Shown here: piece by piece, positions 32,805-48,400 of the stretch
Numbering within the stretch: the stretch's first letter is position 1
Layout of the letters: the number at the start of each line of letters is the position of its first letter
Source: Bolinopsis microptera
Taxonomy: Eukaryota; Ctenophora; Tentaculata; Lobata; Bolinopsidae
Length of the DNA: 64,000 bases
Direction: 5' to 3'
Assembly: GCF_026151205.1 (NCBI RefSeq)
Contig: NC_087078.1
Coordinates: forward strand, 8,262,675-8,326,674
Position numbers and translations under genes: made by a program
Notes under the pieces: generated by a model
Seen by the model: only the letters and a program-made list of their open reading frames with translations
Databases searched by the model: none
What the model was told of the DNA's origin: nothing

Positions 32805-35341
32805 ATGAACAACTTACCCACAAACCATGACGAAATTAACGGAGATAATAACAATCATGTTGATGATTCCTGCACGATAGCTCTGCGTGAGGCTGAGCCT
32901 AAGGATACCACTGCTTCGCCCAAAAAAGTACGCTAAGTTTTTCATTATAAGATAAGTTCCAACGCTGATATTCAAATATAAAACTTGTTGTTATAAATTT
33001 TAATGAAGATCGAATGAAGATACTGTAAGGTTGGTTTGCTAAATGAGCACCTCCAATATTTTGATCATGTCTGACGGATATAACAGATCAGGAGGAAGGA
33101 CAAACTACTCCACATCAATGTTTGTGGCTCGGTTTACATCACTCGAGAATCAACTCTGGCCTACTTCCCTGAAACTCTCCTCGGCTCCTCGGAGAGAGAA
33201 GACTTTTTTCATCCTGAAATAGGAATGTACTATTTCAACAGGTACGCTTCTTGTGAATATTTTCACGGTCATTGGACTCTAATGAAGATCAAACGGGAAT
33301 ATAGCTGCCTAGTAAACAATATTTCTTTGACAATTCATTAATTTATCCACTTATTTACAGGTATTGACATACCATTGCCGACTTGTTTTGACGGATAATA
33401 TTCCGCAGGAATAGGTCAATGTTTGACGCCATATTGTATTTTTACCAATCTAAAGGAGTTTTTAAGCCTCCGACGAATATTGATGAGGATATTGTCAATA
33501 CTGAGTTGGAGTTCTACAAGATTTCTTTAGATGATATTTTTGGGGCCGTTGAGGAGGCCATCAAGAAGAAATACGTTCCGACCACCTTAAAGCAAAAGGT
33601 AAGTGGTTTCAATTAGGCTCTATAATTGGTTTATAATTGGTTTATAATTGGTTTATAATTGGTATACAATTAAAGACATCAGTTTAATTGAAATAGTTTT
33701 TAGTCTATAATCCTTTTTATTTGGAATATTCTTTTGAGAATGGTCACAGATTTAATACCCGTTTCACACTTGAACCACATTATAAATTACTACTTATAAA
33801 GTACTACTTATTTAGATCCGAGAGTTCATGAACAACCCACACTACTCAAAAGGAGCATGTGTTTGGGCGGTGGTGGATATCATTTTCATCTGTATCTCCC
33901 TGACTCTCCTGGTGATGGAAACTATCCCTGAAATTGTGATCTACTTTACTGATAACAAGGAGCCTCTTTACATGTTCTTCCTTGTTCTAGATACTCTTGT
34001 CATTGCCTTTTTCAGGTTTGCTCTTTTGGTGGTTTTAAAATTTATTGTTTTTAATGACATTTATTTCCCGCAATGATTAAAAAAATTGAATACTGAAATT
34101 TGTATAATCCCTTCTTATCATTGCCAGGTAGTTTCCCTGTAACCATTCATTCCAGTGTTGATTTGTTTATACGTCTCATAACCTGGAAGAACATGATCAA
34201 ATTTCTCACCGTTCCGATGCACATCATGGACATACTATCCATTCTACCATTCTACATCGGTCTTATCGCCGACATGATGTCTCAAACAACAGATTCTACC
34301 AAACAACACGGCTATGTGGCTCTAAGAGTCTGTAGGACGTTTAGAATTGTGAGGATATTCAAATTTGTGCGGCACTCCAAGGAGCTCATTGTGGTGATGA
34401 AGGTTAGATTTGTGGAACTGAATCTAAGAATTAGCTGAGAGATTGATCTACACGATTGTATTGAAGTTAAAACTGCCAGTTACAAATGAAAAACGTAATA
34501 CCTCTTGATTCTCTTGTTCAATCCAGGTTATATCGGGAGCAGCAAAAGAGTTCCTAGTGCTCTTATTACTAATCCTAATCTTCGTGCTCACATGTGGAAC
34601 TATTATGTATTACATCGAGTGTACAGACGGAGATTCGGACAATCATGATTTCAAATCTATTCTTGAGGTGAGTGCTCCACTGTAATAATTTGTATATCCT
34701 TCAAGTATGGATATTTGTTCCGAGGTTCATAATCAGATTGTGTTGATTGGAGTTTTGAAAACGTAATGGTCAGTTGTCTGTTCTTTTACCTTTCTGGTGC
34801 TTTTCTCCACCATCATCCTCAGTAACACTCTTCTTTTAGTTCTATATTAATATCATATTTTGTTGAGCAAGTGGTCAACGTGCAGAATAATATGTTGAAG
34901 TGGTAACACTCGATGACCACAGGGTTGCTGGTGGGCAGTGGTCACCATAACAACAGTTGGCTACGGAGATGTCGCACCTAGGACCCACCTTGGTCGGATA
35001 TTTGGCAGTCTGGTTGTTGTCATGGGGATTGTTATCCTTGCCCTTCCCATGACTATCATTGTCAGCAAGTTTTCTAGCTCGTAAGTTTAAAAAGTTAAGA
35101 GTTTTAAGGGAAAAGCGTTATATCGTATTATCATAATAGCATAAAATTAAAATCAAGGCTCTCCAGGAATACTCATTTATCTCAAAAGATTTGGAAAATT
35201 ACTACAGTGTTGTCTATTTTCAGATATGATGAAGAGAAGCGGTTCATGGAACAAAAGATGATAGCGCGGTTAAGGCAGGACCGTGAGACTCAAAATATGT
35301 TTATTTGGGAGGACGAAAGTTTAAAAACAGTTTCTGCTTGA
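32805..35341 (+). CDS. Voltage-gated potassium channel (Kv, Shaker superfamily), 443 aa
   Basis: Eight phase-matched coding exons: 32805-32927, 33087-33241, 33409-33598, 33816-34015, 34156-34402, 34527-34667, 34923-35080, 35224-35341. Exon 1 probably begins at the acceptor 32780; a 5'UTR exon ending at the GTAAGT donor after 32441 is likely and contains a short upstream ORF at 32375. Domains: T1 tetramerisation domain (INVCGSVYITRESTLAYFPET, then DAILYFYQSKG), S1 in exon 4, S2-S3, and S4 with RxxRxxRxxRxxKxxR. The pore reads WWAVVTITTVGYGDVAP with the K+ selectivity filter, and S6 is GIVILALPMTIIVSKF. In S2 the usual Glu is Asp, and in S3 the Asp of MDILSILPF is kept. The S6 PVP hinge is replaced by PMT, and the short C-tail ends LKTVSA. 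It acts as a tetramer in the plasma membrane. The subfamily is uncertain; no zinc-site CC pair is visible in T1. Confidence 0.95.
33621..33664 (+). repeat. 11-bp minisatellite in Kv intron 3
   Basis: Four copies of TATAATTGGTT just after the exon 3 donor. Confidence 0.9.
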
Positions 35342-35837
35342 TTGGCATATTTTAAACTGGTTTTATTATGTCGATTGTGACAGGTTTTAACAAGTTTAGT
35401 TATTTTGTGCTTGTATGTGAGACTGCGACTAATCTGCTATGGTGGTCATGGTAATTTAAACTTGGAATGGTTTGAATTCTAATGATGGGCAGGGATGTCA
35501 GCATAACTCATTGACAAAAGGAACAATTTCAGAGATTGCATTTGAGATTCACCAATTGCATTTGCATTCATTCAGTGTTAAATTTGCTGTTTCACATTTT
35601 TATTCTGACGTAAAAGTGATTTACCCAAGAAATGTTCAATTTATTCAACAATCCTATTCATCTAAAGACACTGTAAGCTAACGATAAGATGATGATTACT
35701 CAAACCAAAGGTATAACTTAAAGTTAACTAGCTCCCGGCTCCTTGATGATGACCTGTATCTCTAGCTCTGCTCTCCCTTCCTTTGGGTTACTTCTCACAC
35801 TTTTACACACTTTTACCAACAATTATACAATATTACA
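35342..35837. other. Kv 3' flank
   Basis: Probable 3'UTR of the Kv gene. No other feature is supported. Confidence 0.45.
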
Positions 35838-38628
<2,791 letters not shown>

Positions 38629-38636
38629 TATAAATA
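38629..38636 (+). promoter_or_regulatory. TATA box of the tyrosinase gene
   Basis: TATAAATA lies about 120 bp before a strong GTAAGT donor (exon end 38751). A matching pyrimidine-rich acceptor ends at 38870, immediately before the tyrosinase ATG. This implies a first exon of about 38660-38751 that is entirely 5'UTR. Confidence 0.6.
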
Positions 38637-38870
38637 TAATACCCACCCAATAAATATCATTGACATTTTTACTAACATTCTTTGTAGTATTTGCCTGATA
38701 AATGTCACAATAGTGTACCTCGTGTTGAGTGATAAACAACTGTTACAAAAGGTAAGTTTAAAGTTACGGATTGGTTTGGTTGGATATGTTTAACTCTTTG
38801 TTTAGACTATGAATCGAAATATGAACCCAATTTACCGCTGTGTTGCTTTTCCTCTTTTTCATGATGCCAG

Positions 38871-40145
38871 ATGCACCACTGCATCATGGTTTGTCTTCTC
38901 ATTTTAGGTTTATCCGTGGGTTTAGTAATCTCCCAAATTACACCTGAGTCTTGGATTGACTCGGATAGCACACCATCGAGCATTTCTCTAGACAGTGAAA
39001 AGGTTAAGGCTTTCGGCCTTCGCCCCTCGAACAACTTCAGATGTAAAAGAAACACTATAACACGGAAATGTAGATTAAAATGCACATGTATAAAAGGAAG
39101 AAGATATTGCTGCAGACAGAGAAAAGATTGGGATGCCCTGACTCATGATGAAAAGACAAGATTTCTCAATGCTGTGTACAATATTGGAACGGGAAGAGCT
39201 GGCTGGCGGCTGAGAAATAACTGGGTGAGACTGCTTTACATCCACGAACTGTACTGGGTGGAAGGAATCCATGACAGAGTACAGTTTTACCCTTGGCACA
39301 GGATATACTTGCTGAAGATTGAGAACCTCCTCAGGCAAGTAGATTGCCGACTGACTGTGCCGTATTGGGACTGGACCAAGAACGTTGCCCGGTGGTGGGA
39401 AAGCTCCATTTTCAACTGGAGATACTTTGGTTCCAATTTGAATTACAATGCCAGAACTGGTGAACAACAACTAACAACTGAAGATCAATGTCCAAGCAAT
39501 GGTTACTTTTCGCCACAATATGGCTATCAAGATCTGGAAGGTCAGTGCTTGGTAAGACAATTCACTTACAACGTTTTTCCTGCCAGTTATAAGAGAATTC
39601 AGAATATTCTGAGCTGGAAAAATGCCCTGCGATCTGAAGCCGACTTGAGGCATGAACATGGAATTCCTCATTACATAGTCGGTGGAGAAAAAACAGGCCT
39701 CTTCTTTACCGAAAGAGCCGCAGAAGATCCCTTATTCTGGATTCATCATTCTAACGTTGACTACCAATGGTATCAACGACAGACCAGATATTTGGAGACA
39801 ATATTCGAACCTTGGAAGGAAAGAGGGAACATTGGTCAATCACTGACAGCCTTCCCAGAAACCGTGGGACAAGCCTTGAACCCTTTTAAGCTTGGAAGAC
39901 TCAAAACATGTGTGGAGTATGTTGAATACGATGATAGATATGAAGACTGGTTGAGAGATAAAAGGACGCGAGCGAACAAGGTAGGGAGTTTGAGTTCTGG
40001 GACGCACGGGTACTCTACTGCTTCTAAAATGGAATGTATGAAAAGCCAACATAGTTTTCCAGCTCTGATTTTCACACTATTCAAGACATCACCCGCTGAA
40101 AAGAAAAATTTCTTGAGGAATAGAAACCAAGATGGAGATTGTTGA
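38871..40145 (+). CDS. Secreted tyrosinase (type 3 copper oxidase), 424 aa
   Basis: The single uninterrupted coding exon starts at an ATG lying exactly at a splice acceptor. A signal peptide is likely at residues 1-21 (hydrophobic VCLLILGLSVGLVI). A basic Cys-rich segment follows (C58, C67, C71, C73, C80, C81). The CuA site has H125, H134 and H143 in HELYWVEGIHDRVQFYPWHR with the family's H-x8-H spacing; VPYWDWTKN follows. The CuB site has H263 and H267 in HGIPH, then DPLFWIHHSNVDYQW with H292/H293. All six copper ligands are therefore present, so monophenol/diphenol oxidation with O2 is expected. Roles known for animal tyrosinases are pigment, cuticle or shell cross-linking, and adhesion or defence; which applies here is unknown. 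The coding part has no introns although the neighbours are intron-rich. Confidence 0.95.
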   Translation: MHHCIMVCLLILGLSVGLVISQITPESWIDSDSTPSSISLDSEKVKAFGLRPSNNFRCKRNTITRKCRLKCTCIKGRRYCCRQRKDWDALTHDEKTRFLNAVYNIGTGRAGWRLRNNWVRLLYIHELYWVEGIHDRVQFYPWHRIYLLKIENLLRQVDCRLTVPYWDWTKNVARWWESSIFNWRYFGSNLNYNARTGEQQLTTEDQCPSNGYFSPQYGYQDLEGQCLVRQFTYNVFPASYKRIQNILSWKNALRSEADLRHEHGIPHYIVGGEKTGLFFTERAAEDPLFWIHHSNVDYQWYQRQTRYLETIFEPWKERGNIGQSLTAFPETVGQALNPFKLGRLKTCVEYVEYDDRYEDWLRDKRTRANKVGSLSSGTHGYSTASKMECMKSQHSFPALIFTLFKTSPAEKKNFLRNRNQDGDC

Positions 40146-40430
40146 ACGTGAAGGAGACATTTGATATTGATTTAAAGACTGAAAGACTCTAAAAATTTTG
40201 TTGCTTATTTCAATTTTTATCAATTTTTAAGAAGCATATTAAATATTATTGCCTTTAAAATGCAAATTGTAAGGCTGAACTCGGGAAGAAAATAATTTTA
40301 AAAGTGGCATCAAATCATGAACATGATTATGATTTTATGTTAGAGCTGATTTACCCGATCATCATTAAAGATACCGTGCATTATTATCTTTAAATGAATA
40401 CACAAAATTTCAGGCAAAGTCAACTACAGA

Positions 40431-41515
40431 ATGTCAGCTTCAGAACCGCTGATTACAGACCCTAAAGTACCAGGAGATGAAAGGAAAATCTTCCTTAAAG
40501 AAGTGTGTCGAGATTGGAAGTTTCATAGGGATGACGTCTTGAAGGAGGTCTTCGAGATGGTCGACAAGGATGGAGACGAAAAACTAACTGGTAGGCTTAA
40601 CAGATAAAACGTTTAGGAGTCGGTTATTTTACTTAATTTAAAGAGTTGGCCATCTTGCTTAATAAAAGTTTGTTAAATTAGTTGTCTCACAGAATTTTAA
40701 ATTTCTGTACATGAAATTGCACACTGACACAGTAAAACTGATTAATACCGTGGCGTAATTTTTCAGAAAAAGAGATGGGACAGGCTCTAAGGTTTTTGGG
40801 TTTGAATCCAACAGAACCTCAAATCCGGGAGATGATTATTGAACAGAATACGCCGAAAGGAAAGCTCACATACAAACAGTTCGTTGATTCCCTCGAAACG
40901 GTAAAATTAAAAAATGATTTAATGCTATCTCTACCACACAATATGTATTTTCCGTGTTATATAAATCATAATATTTATACAAAATTCACGGTTTAATTGA
41001 CAGCCAGTATGAATATCCTATCAAAAGTCAGAAGTTTTGATATTTGATTGTATAATTTCAGGCAATTGGCTCCTGGAGCGTTTATGAAGACCTGATGTTT
41101 GCGTTTAGCGTGTTTGATCCCACTGAGACAGGCTACGCAAATAGAACCGTGCTGAAAGATCACCTGACCATGATAGGGGATCCACTAGACGAGGACGAGG
41201 CAGAGGAATGGCTCTCCCTTGTTCAGGTGAACGAAAAAAAGCTCCTATTAGAAACACTGTTTGATCTTTGTACAGATACTTGTAAAACGTTTTGGTGCAG
41301 TCTCGCCACAAAGATTGAATTTATCCATCTGCGCTGGCACCCATTAAATCAGTGTCTCAACTCTTATAATGCCATGCTGTTGCTAACGATCTTATATGTT
41401 GATATAGCAAACTTCCCAGTCGAACAGCAAAGGCGACATCAACTACCAGAGTCTGATAAAGCGAGTGCTGCACGATGAAGGCTGGCTGGAGGACCAGACT
41501 AAGACTGACAAGTGA
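40431..41515 (+). CDS. Calmodulin/essential-light-chain-like EF-hand protein, 184 aa
   Basis: Four coding exons with matched phases: 40431-40590, 40767-40900, 41062-41226, 41420-41515; the 5' acceptor is at 40413. The first EF-hand loop DKDGDEKLTEKE is canonical for Ca2+. The next segment MGQALRFLGLNPTEPQIREM is the classic calmodulin/troponin C linker pattern. Loops 2-4 (NTPKGKLTYKQF, DPTETGYANRTV, SNSKGDINYQSL) have lost key oxygen ligands. One working and three degenerate hands is the pattern of myosin essential light chains and divergent calmodulin-like proteins. The N-terminal extension is about 45 residues. AATAAA at 41591-41596 is a likely polyadenylation signal. It sits about 285 bp downstream of the tyrosinase stop on the same strand. 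Confidence 0.88.
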
Positions 41516-42414
41516 CAGTACCTGCAGATCCTCAAACGAGCAAATATACAGACGTATCCTCAGCTCAAATCAGAGCTGTACCTTATTGACAATAAACTTG
41601 CCGTGAGGCAACGCTCTGCCAGAACATCATGTGTTCACTGAACACTGTTCAGCCAGATCCCGCTGATAGTAGAATATGTTGTAGTGAGGTTAAATACCTT
41701 TCAGCTGGTCTAGAGAACGGATGACGCTCCTTTAAAGATCTTCTACGTCTTACCTAACCAAATTGTAAATAGTGTCAAATAATTCTCTGTGGTTGATGAA
41801 ATTATTTTTGGACGATCGTTTTCACCGCAGCAAACACTTTTTATCAACGGATACGGAAAGACGGTCAGTATTATTATATGTACAAAGCTTGTACCTTACA
41901 TTCATTCGTTTAACAACAATTATTATTACCACTTTGTCACACAAATACTGAATATCAGACCATAAGTATTCAATGTACTAATTTGTTGAAATAAGAACAC
42001 TTGAAATTTGCTGAATCGCTGGACTCTTGCCGATGCAAATGACTGTCGTTAATATTTTGTTCTTCATATTATTTGAATAGTACGTCATGTACAGTGCAAT
42101 TCGACTATTCAAAACAAATTAGTATTAATTTTACCTTCGATAAGATTCAAATTTTCGGTCATGAAGAAATACTTGTGGTAGGAATCATCTAAATTAAATA
42201 TAACCCTACATAAAAACGTTAAATATAATAAGCATGTGAAAATAAAAACGTTAAAATACCGACGATAAAATACAAGTCGAATATTGTTAAATCGTTATAT
42301 TTTTGAAGTTATTACCTTTCTGACTGTGAATCAAACTAATACTAATAGTTAAGATTAAACTTGAATCGACGATTCAAGTGAAGCGTACTGGCTTTTATAT
42401 TAAATCATCTAAGA
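41516..42414. other. 3' flank between convergent genes
   Basis: Contains the AATAAA of the EF-hand gene and presumably the 3'UTR of the minus-strand GH31 gene. Nothing else is seen. Confidence 0.5.
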
Positions 42415-45400
42415 TTAATTTGTTTTATAGTATATCATGATATCATAAGTCTTATGCAAGGAAGGGGTGGTGTTCATATCACTGTCCTCAAGAATGCTCA
42501 GAGAAGATTCCCTCCAGTTTTCAGCATCGTAGCTGTAGCTTATACCAGATAACCTGTTCCCGTTAATTGTGATGTGGGACACTTTTCCGCGGAGTCCTCC
42601 GGCTGCTATCATGATTTGGTTCCAAGTCCTAGAAAGTGATACAGCTTCAAAACAATATATTGTGACCTTTATAATGCTTGAGTTTATTACCCTTAGTGAG
42701 GGTGCTCTTTACTTGGTTTTGTTCGCAATTGTTGTACAACTACAATGTTGCTATGGGTGCAGACTGCAGAGGCTAATTCTTTTGTTTTGATTATTCATGG
42801 GGAAATTTGGGAATTTTGAGTTCGACGCCCCTAACCTTCTAATGTCAACATGTCTTAGTAGGATCACGGTATGTTCAGTAATATAATTTACTAACCGTTC
42901 ATCTGATGAACTTTTTGCTAGAGCATCCCCAGTAGGTTGAATGGTGATTCTGACTCCTTCAGAAATGCTGTCCACACTTACAGCCACTTGAAGGAGCAAA
43001 TCATCTTGTTCTCTCAGATAGTATGTCTCGTAAATTGTTTCGGATGTTTCCGTCCCGCTTAGAAATATCGTTATTTCAACGTATTCTAGCCTGCAAAAAT
43101 TTTTTATTGCTTTTGATATCCTTTTTTTGATTTATTCTGTGCTACTACTCTGATTTACAAAGAATCACAGATAAGACTCGGGCATTAAGTTTTGGACTAT
43201 ATACTTATATACAGTTCACAAATTTTCCCCCTCGGGGTCATAATTTAACATACATAAATTACCACAAATTGCCACATATTTTGCATGGGCTGATTGCACT
43301 GCCATCCAATTACAGCGTCATATTATTCAAAATTGCGAAACACTAATTAGCCACCACCCTTTGGCCTTTTGAACTTGAGATTGCGCAAAATCATAATAGT
43401 TATTTCAAAATTAAGTGACAAAAAGGATCTCTCGTTGATGTTTGAGGTTCCACCCGAAATTTCATCGTAATACGTTTAATTTTGTTGAAACTGTTACTAA
43501 TACTTGAAAGTTGCATAAAATAACCATTTACTGTCAATGGCTTCTTGCAAAACGAGACAATTTGCTTTTGAATTTAATATTCTTTGACTGCTTAACCATG
43601 CTTTTAAATACCTCATCATATCATCGTAATTTTGAGTTCGACTTCGACGACCCTTAACCTTCTAATGTCATAACCATGTAGCACAGCATTATTGATCATA
43701 ATCAATTATAAATGTATATTCATTTTCTTACTTCACAGTCTCGATTGGGTTGCCACTCATCTTGTCAATATCAGAGAGTCTGCTTGTCATGAGGACACTC
43801 CCTCCTTTTATAAAATAGAGTTGTGAGGGGTCCTCGTTCGAGTCTATCGTTACTTTACCTGATGAAACAGGAGTATCGTTATATTTGAATTTAAGGTAGG
43901 TACAACTACAATATATTAGCTGCTTTTATGGGTGGAATGAGTACATGCGAGACCTGAACTGATGAACAGTCGTCATTTCTTGAAATATTTCTTGGTATTT
44001 ATTATATCTGACATGAATTTGAGTGGGTATATTCGACTGCGGATAGCGTTCATGCAGTTAAAAGTTTCGCCCAACGTAGCTTTGGCGCTTCACAAATTCC
44101 TCATAGCATAATCATGGCTGGCAACTTGCTTTAAACTGGCTTCAGGATCATGACTACGTAGCTATATAATACTCTTTATAATGAGACGGCACGTCACAAG
44201 CTAGTTAGCCAATATTCAATAATATTAAAATGTCAAATTTAATTGGGTTACTCAATGTTTAACTTTAAGACGTTAATTTATGTTCAATTTTTGATTTGAT
44301 TAAAGTTATATAATATTAATATTAACTTTATCTCATATTGCTTGTTAGAAAGGTGAGGCGAGGGAGGCATGCACCTCAATTCTAAATACTAGAGTTTTTG
44401 TGTGATTGATTCTGTGACGCTTGTCTTTAAGAGATCTTCGTAATAATCATTTAAATCCTGAGATCAGTTTTTAACTGAAATGAGACAGCTATAACGATTC
44501 AGCTGTTTACAGCGTTTTGTCACATCAGTTTAACCGTTCATAACATCGCTGATTAAAGGTTGTCGCACCTTTGAAAAGCAGAAATTAAAGATGAACGAAA
44601 GCAACCGATTACCTTTTTGTGGAACAACTCTCTGGTAACTGTTTTGGTTTCGTCTGTACCAGGTGTCATTCTGAGATGTCGGTAAATAAACGCTCGTCTC
44701 ACTCCCCAACAAGGCTCCCGCAGCCACGACAATTTTATCGCCCACCATGAACTGTAGTCCGTGATCTGATCCAGCTAATAGAACATCGCCAGGGAAGTTG
44801 AAGGACATCTCTCGGATCACGGGGAGTCCGTTGGTGAGACTGGATTTGTGGAGAGCAGTTAGCCATTCCGGGTAGAGATGGTATTTTGTCTTGATAAACT
44901 CCTTTATCTCCGCGAGTGCAGCGCTGTTCAGTTTTGACAGTGCAGATTCGTCGCCTGTGCGATAAGGGTTCATTTTGGGGATAAGAAAGCAAAAATGTAT
45001 ATTTCTTATCAAAGGTTGATCATTAATCATAGATTTTTATAAGTTAATATTGAATAAAGGTTTGGACAAAAGATATCATTTTCATTTTATTCATTCACCA
45101 AGCCCGATCTTTCATTATACTTGAATCTACTTAATTGTTTATGGTGTCGTCTGCACTCATTTTAATAACGTACGATTAGAAACCTTAATACAATTCCCAA
45201 GAAACCTTAAAATTCTTGAGTACCTGAGGTCAACAATAGGAATCCATTAAGCTTGTGGTAATTTAATATCATTTCATTGTCAGTCACACCAGGGGCTAGT
45301 CTTGTAGTCGCCAGTAGTCCTACATTTCCATACCAAATAATCATCGGTATCAACTGCCAGGGAAAGTGTAAACTTTTATAAAATTACAAGACTAATTTAA

Positions 45401-48400
45401 CGATTTAGTTTTGAAATGCTGTTAATTTAGTTGGTGTGTTGGCACCAGGTGGTACTGGTACATCACAAACAAGACAAATGATGTGGGGCAATGTGGGGTG
45501 CCTCCCTTACCTGGAGAAGGTCCTCTCTTGTGGCAATCTCGATATACTTTGCAGTATACTGTCCTGCTCCCAAGCTGACACTATCGCTGATCTGAATAAA
45601 ACTATCCCTATCCATCGACCGATATTGGTGCAAAATCTTAGCCTGCCTGCGATATTAAATACTTTTTACGTCCTCATTTTTTATAATGTGAGTATTTCAA
45701 ATGGAAATTTCTTGTGTACCATTAGAGTTCATAGAATAAACTTACAAGGTACCGTGTCGGTTGTGAATCCGTCTATGTACCGCATTCAGACCTTCGAGAT
45801 CTTTTCCGGTGTGACCTTTGCCGGTGTGGATGTAATCTAGGCAAATTGTACCTGGAACAAAATGAAATAAATCTAATATATTATTATGATCCACACATTA
45901 TTGTAGATCTAAACTTGCGTTACTACGCGAAATTTGTGCTAACAATTGCGGTAGGCCTTCTGAATACTAACATCGTAATCTTAATATTAATAATATTGTG
46001 TTAAGTTTGATGAATCTGGGAAAAAACAACTGTGTTAAATTTCACACTATACCAATTAAATGTAGTTGGATTAGGTATAGAGCTCTTTGATTAAATAAGC
46101 CAAAGAGTTCAATAACTCACGCTAATGATACCACAGAATATATTTAATTCATAAAATATCGCGCATCATCTTAGTTAACTTAACCGTTTTCGTTTTGTAT
46201 CATTAATTTATCTAAGCGGTATTGTTTTCTTTGAATATATTTGTTACACTTACAGAGCTGTGCATAGATATTCAAGGAGTATTTATGATTAAAAAAAGCG
46301 TTTGATCATATTGCATCGGAAGCTGTAAAATAAAAGTTCACCGGTAAGCCCGATAAAGACGTGATGTTTACAAAATAATTACTTGTGTTTAACTTACGAA
46401 CCATTGAAAAGAGGTTTATCTGAGAGGCTGAGAAAGGGTGAATTGTTGATAACGTTATCTGTGCAATTGAGATCCGCAAAGTTCAGAGGATAGTTGTGTC
46501 GTAAGTTGTGTCCTGCTCGGTTCGCAAGATACATACTGTCATTTCTGGAAAACATATTTTTTAGATTTTCTCGGGAGGTTGCTTATTGTTAACGCCACTC
46601 CTGAATCACATAATAAATTTGTCCAAAAACTAATTTAAAGCAAGCAAACTTAATGACATGTTTTAATATTTCATTGTTTATCTTGTATGATAATCCCTCT
46701 GAAAGTACTCACTGGTTATCATAATCTGTCATTGGGTGGGTGTAGTCGACGTAAGCACGAAAAGAACCAGGCATCTCCGAGTGGGATAAGGTCCCCATAA
46801 AGTAATCTCCCTCTGCTGTCCGGATCGGAGGGTCATTAGAATTTAATCCCAGCTGCACGAGCGGATCAACGTATCTGTAAATTGGTGCAAATTAGCACTT
46901 CATCAGTTAGCACTTCATCATGTGAAATACAAGTCGTCAGATATCGTTTAGATAGTAAGTAAACATGCGCGAACAATCGTGAATAGTTCAAGTTGACGTA
47001 CGTTATTACGGATTTAATTTGCTGCGAATCGTCGGGAACATCGATGAAATTATCGAGGACGAGCACATCAATTTTGAATTGGGTACTGTTTATGGCTTCG
47101 TTAGGATCGTGGTGAACTAGGGTGCCTAGACTCCACCAAGGGGTTCTGTTCGGAAGGCCTGCGGGTTAATTGGGTTGTTTGTTTGTTGGATAGCTGCTGA
47201 TTTAGAGTAAATAGAGTATAGGAATCATATCCACTTCTTCGAGTTAACGAATTAGTTCAGTAGATCTCGTTACCTCTACCTAAGCCCTTATTTCCTGATA
47301 AAATATAAGTCAGCGGAGCAAGTTTACCGAAAGTCTGAACGAACTGTGTTGCCACATCCTTCCTTGATGGTCCCACGAAAATTAACATTTCGAAATCCCC
47401 TCCCAACTGAGTGATATCAACAACTGTAGCACTGCCTTTTCTCGCACCGAAACTTATTTTCATCGGTGCAGGACTGCCCATAGCTACTCCGAACACTTGA
47501 GGGTTTGCTTTTCCGACTATTCCATAGAAGTACGGTAAGTTTGAGTTGTCTTCGCTATTCCATATCTGAATTAGGTTATTTTTAGATTTTGATATTGTTT
47601 GCTACAGGCAAAAGTTGAATAGTTGATGGGCTCGACATGTTTTATCAAATACAAAATTAATAAATTTATTCGTGATCACAGTTCTAGCAAGGACAATATA
47701 TTTCGTCAGATTCTTTAATTTGATAGCATCTCAATTCTAATCCGAAGTTCAACTGAAATGAAAAAGCATCATGCTCCTTTCAATCAACAAGAAATAGAGG
47801 ATTCTGGTTGTCTGAAATTTAGTATAATACCATTAAATTGTCGCCAGACGCCATCTTATTCCCGTTGGAAAAGATCTCAGCCGCTCCGAAGACGCCAGTG
47901 AATTGGACAAGGTTATCACTGACAATCAAAGGATGCTCTCGGGTATCCAGGATAACGTTGTCTTTTCCGTCTGAAAAGTGTTAATTTTGAAAAAAATTGT
48001 TACACAGAAAGTCGCTGAAAAGGTTGAATTGAGTCAAATTGTTTAGTTGAAATTGTTGCAGCTCTTTTCAGTGGGTTACGACAACTGTAATTAGATATCT
48101 GCCAAATGTAACTTTTCATCATTTTTCTAATAGTTTAGAATTGATTACAGTTATAATAGATATTATCGATCATTTATGTTTCGTTATTGTTCTAAGTGCA
48201 CGTTCCTTGTTGTTGGACGTTGGTAGATAAGGATCGAATGTAAGATATGAACAATATTAGAACACAGTCGCCATTAGAACTAATGGTGAAGTTTATTGTT
48301 ACACCCCCCCCCCCCCACCTCGCTCCTTCACTCTATCTATAAAGATGATAATGCTTGGGGTTGTAATCGATACCAGCTGTTCTAGTGCATACATAATATA

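Noticed and set aside
45721-45781. Longer version of GH31 exon 13 ending at the GTAAGT donor near 45760
   Set aside because: It also splices in frame, but adds about 13 residues where the GH31 family is shorter; the donor after GLNA fits the family spacing better.
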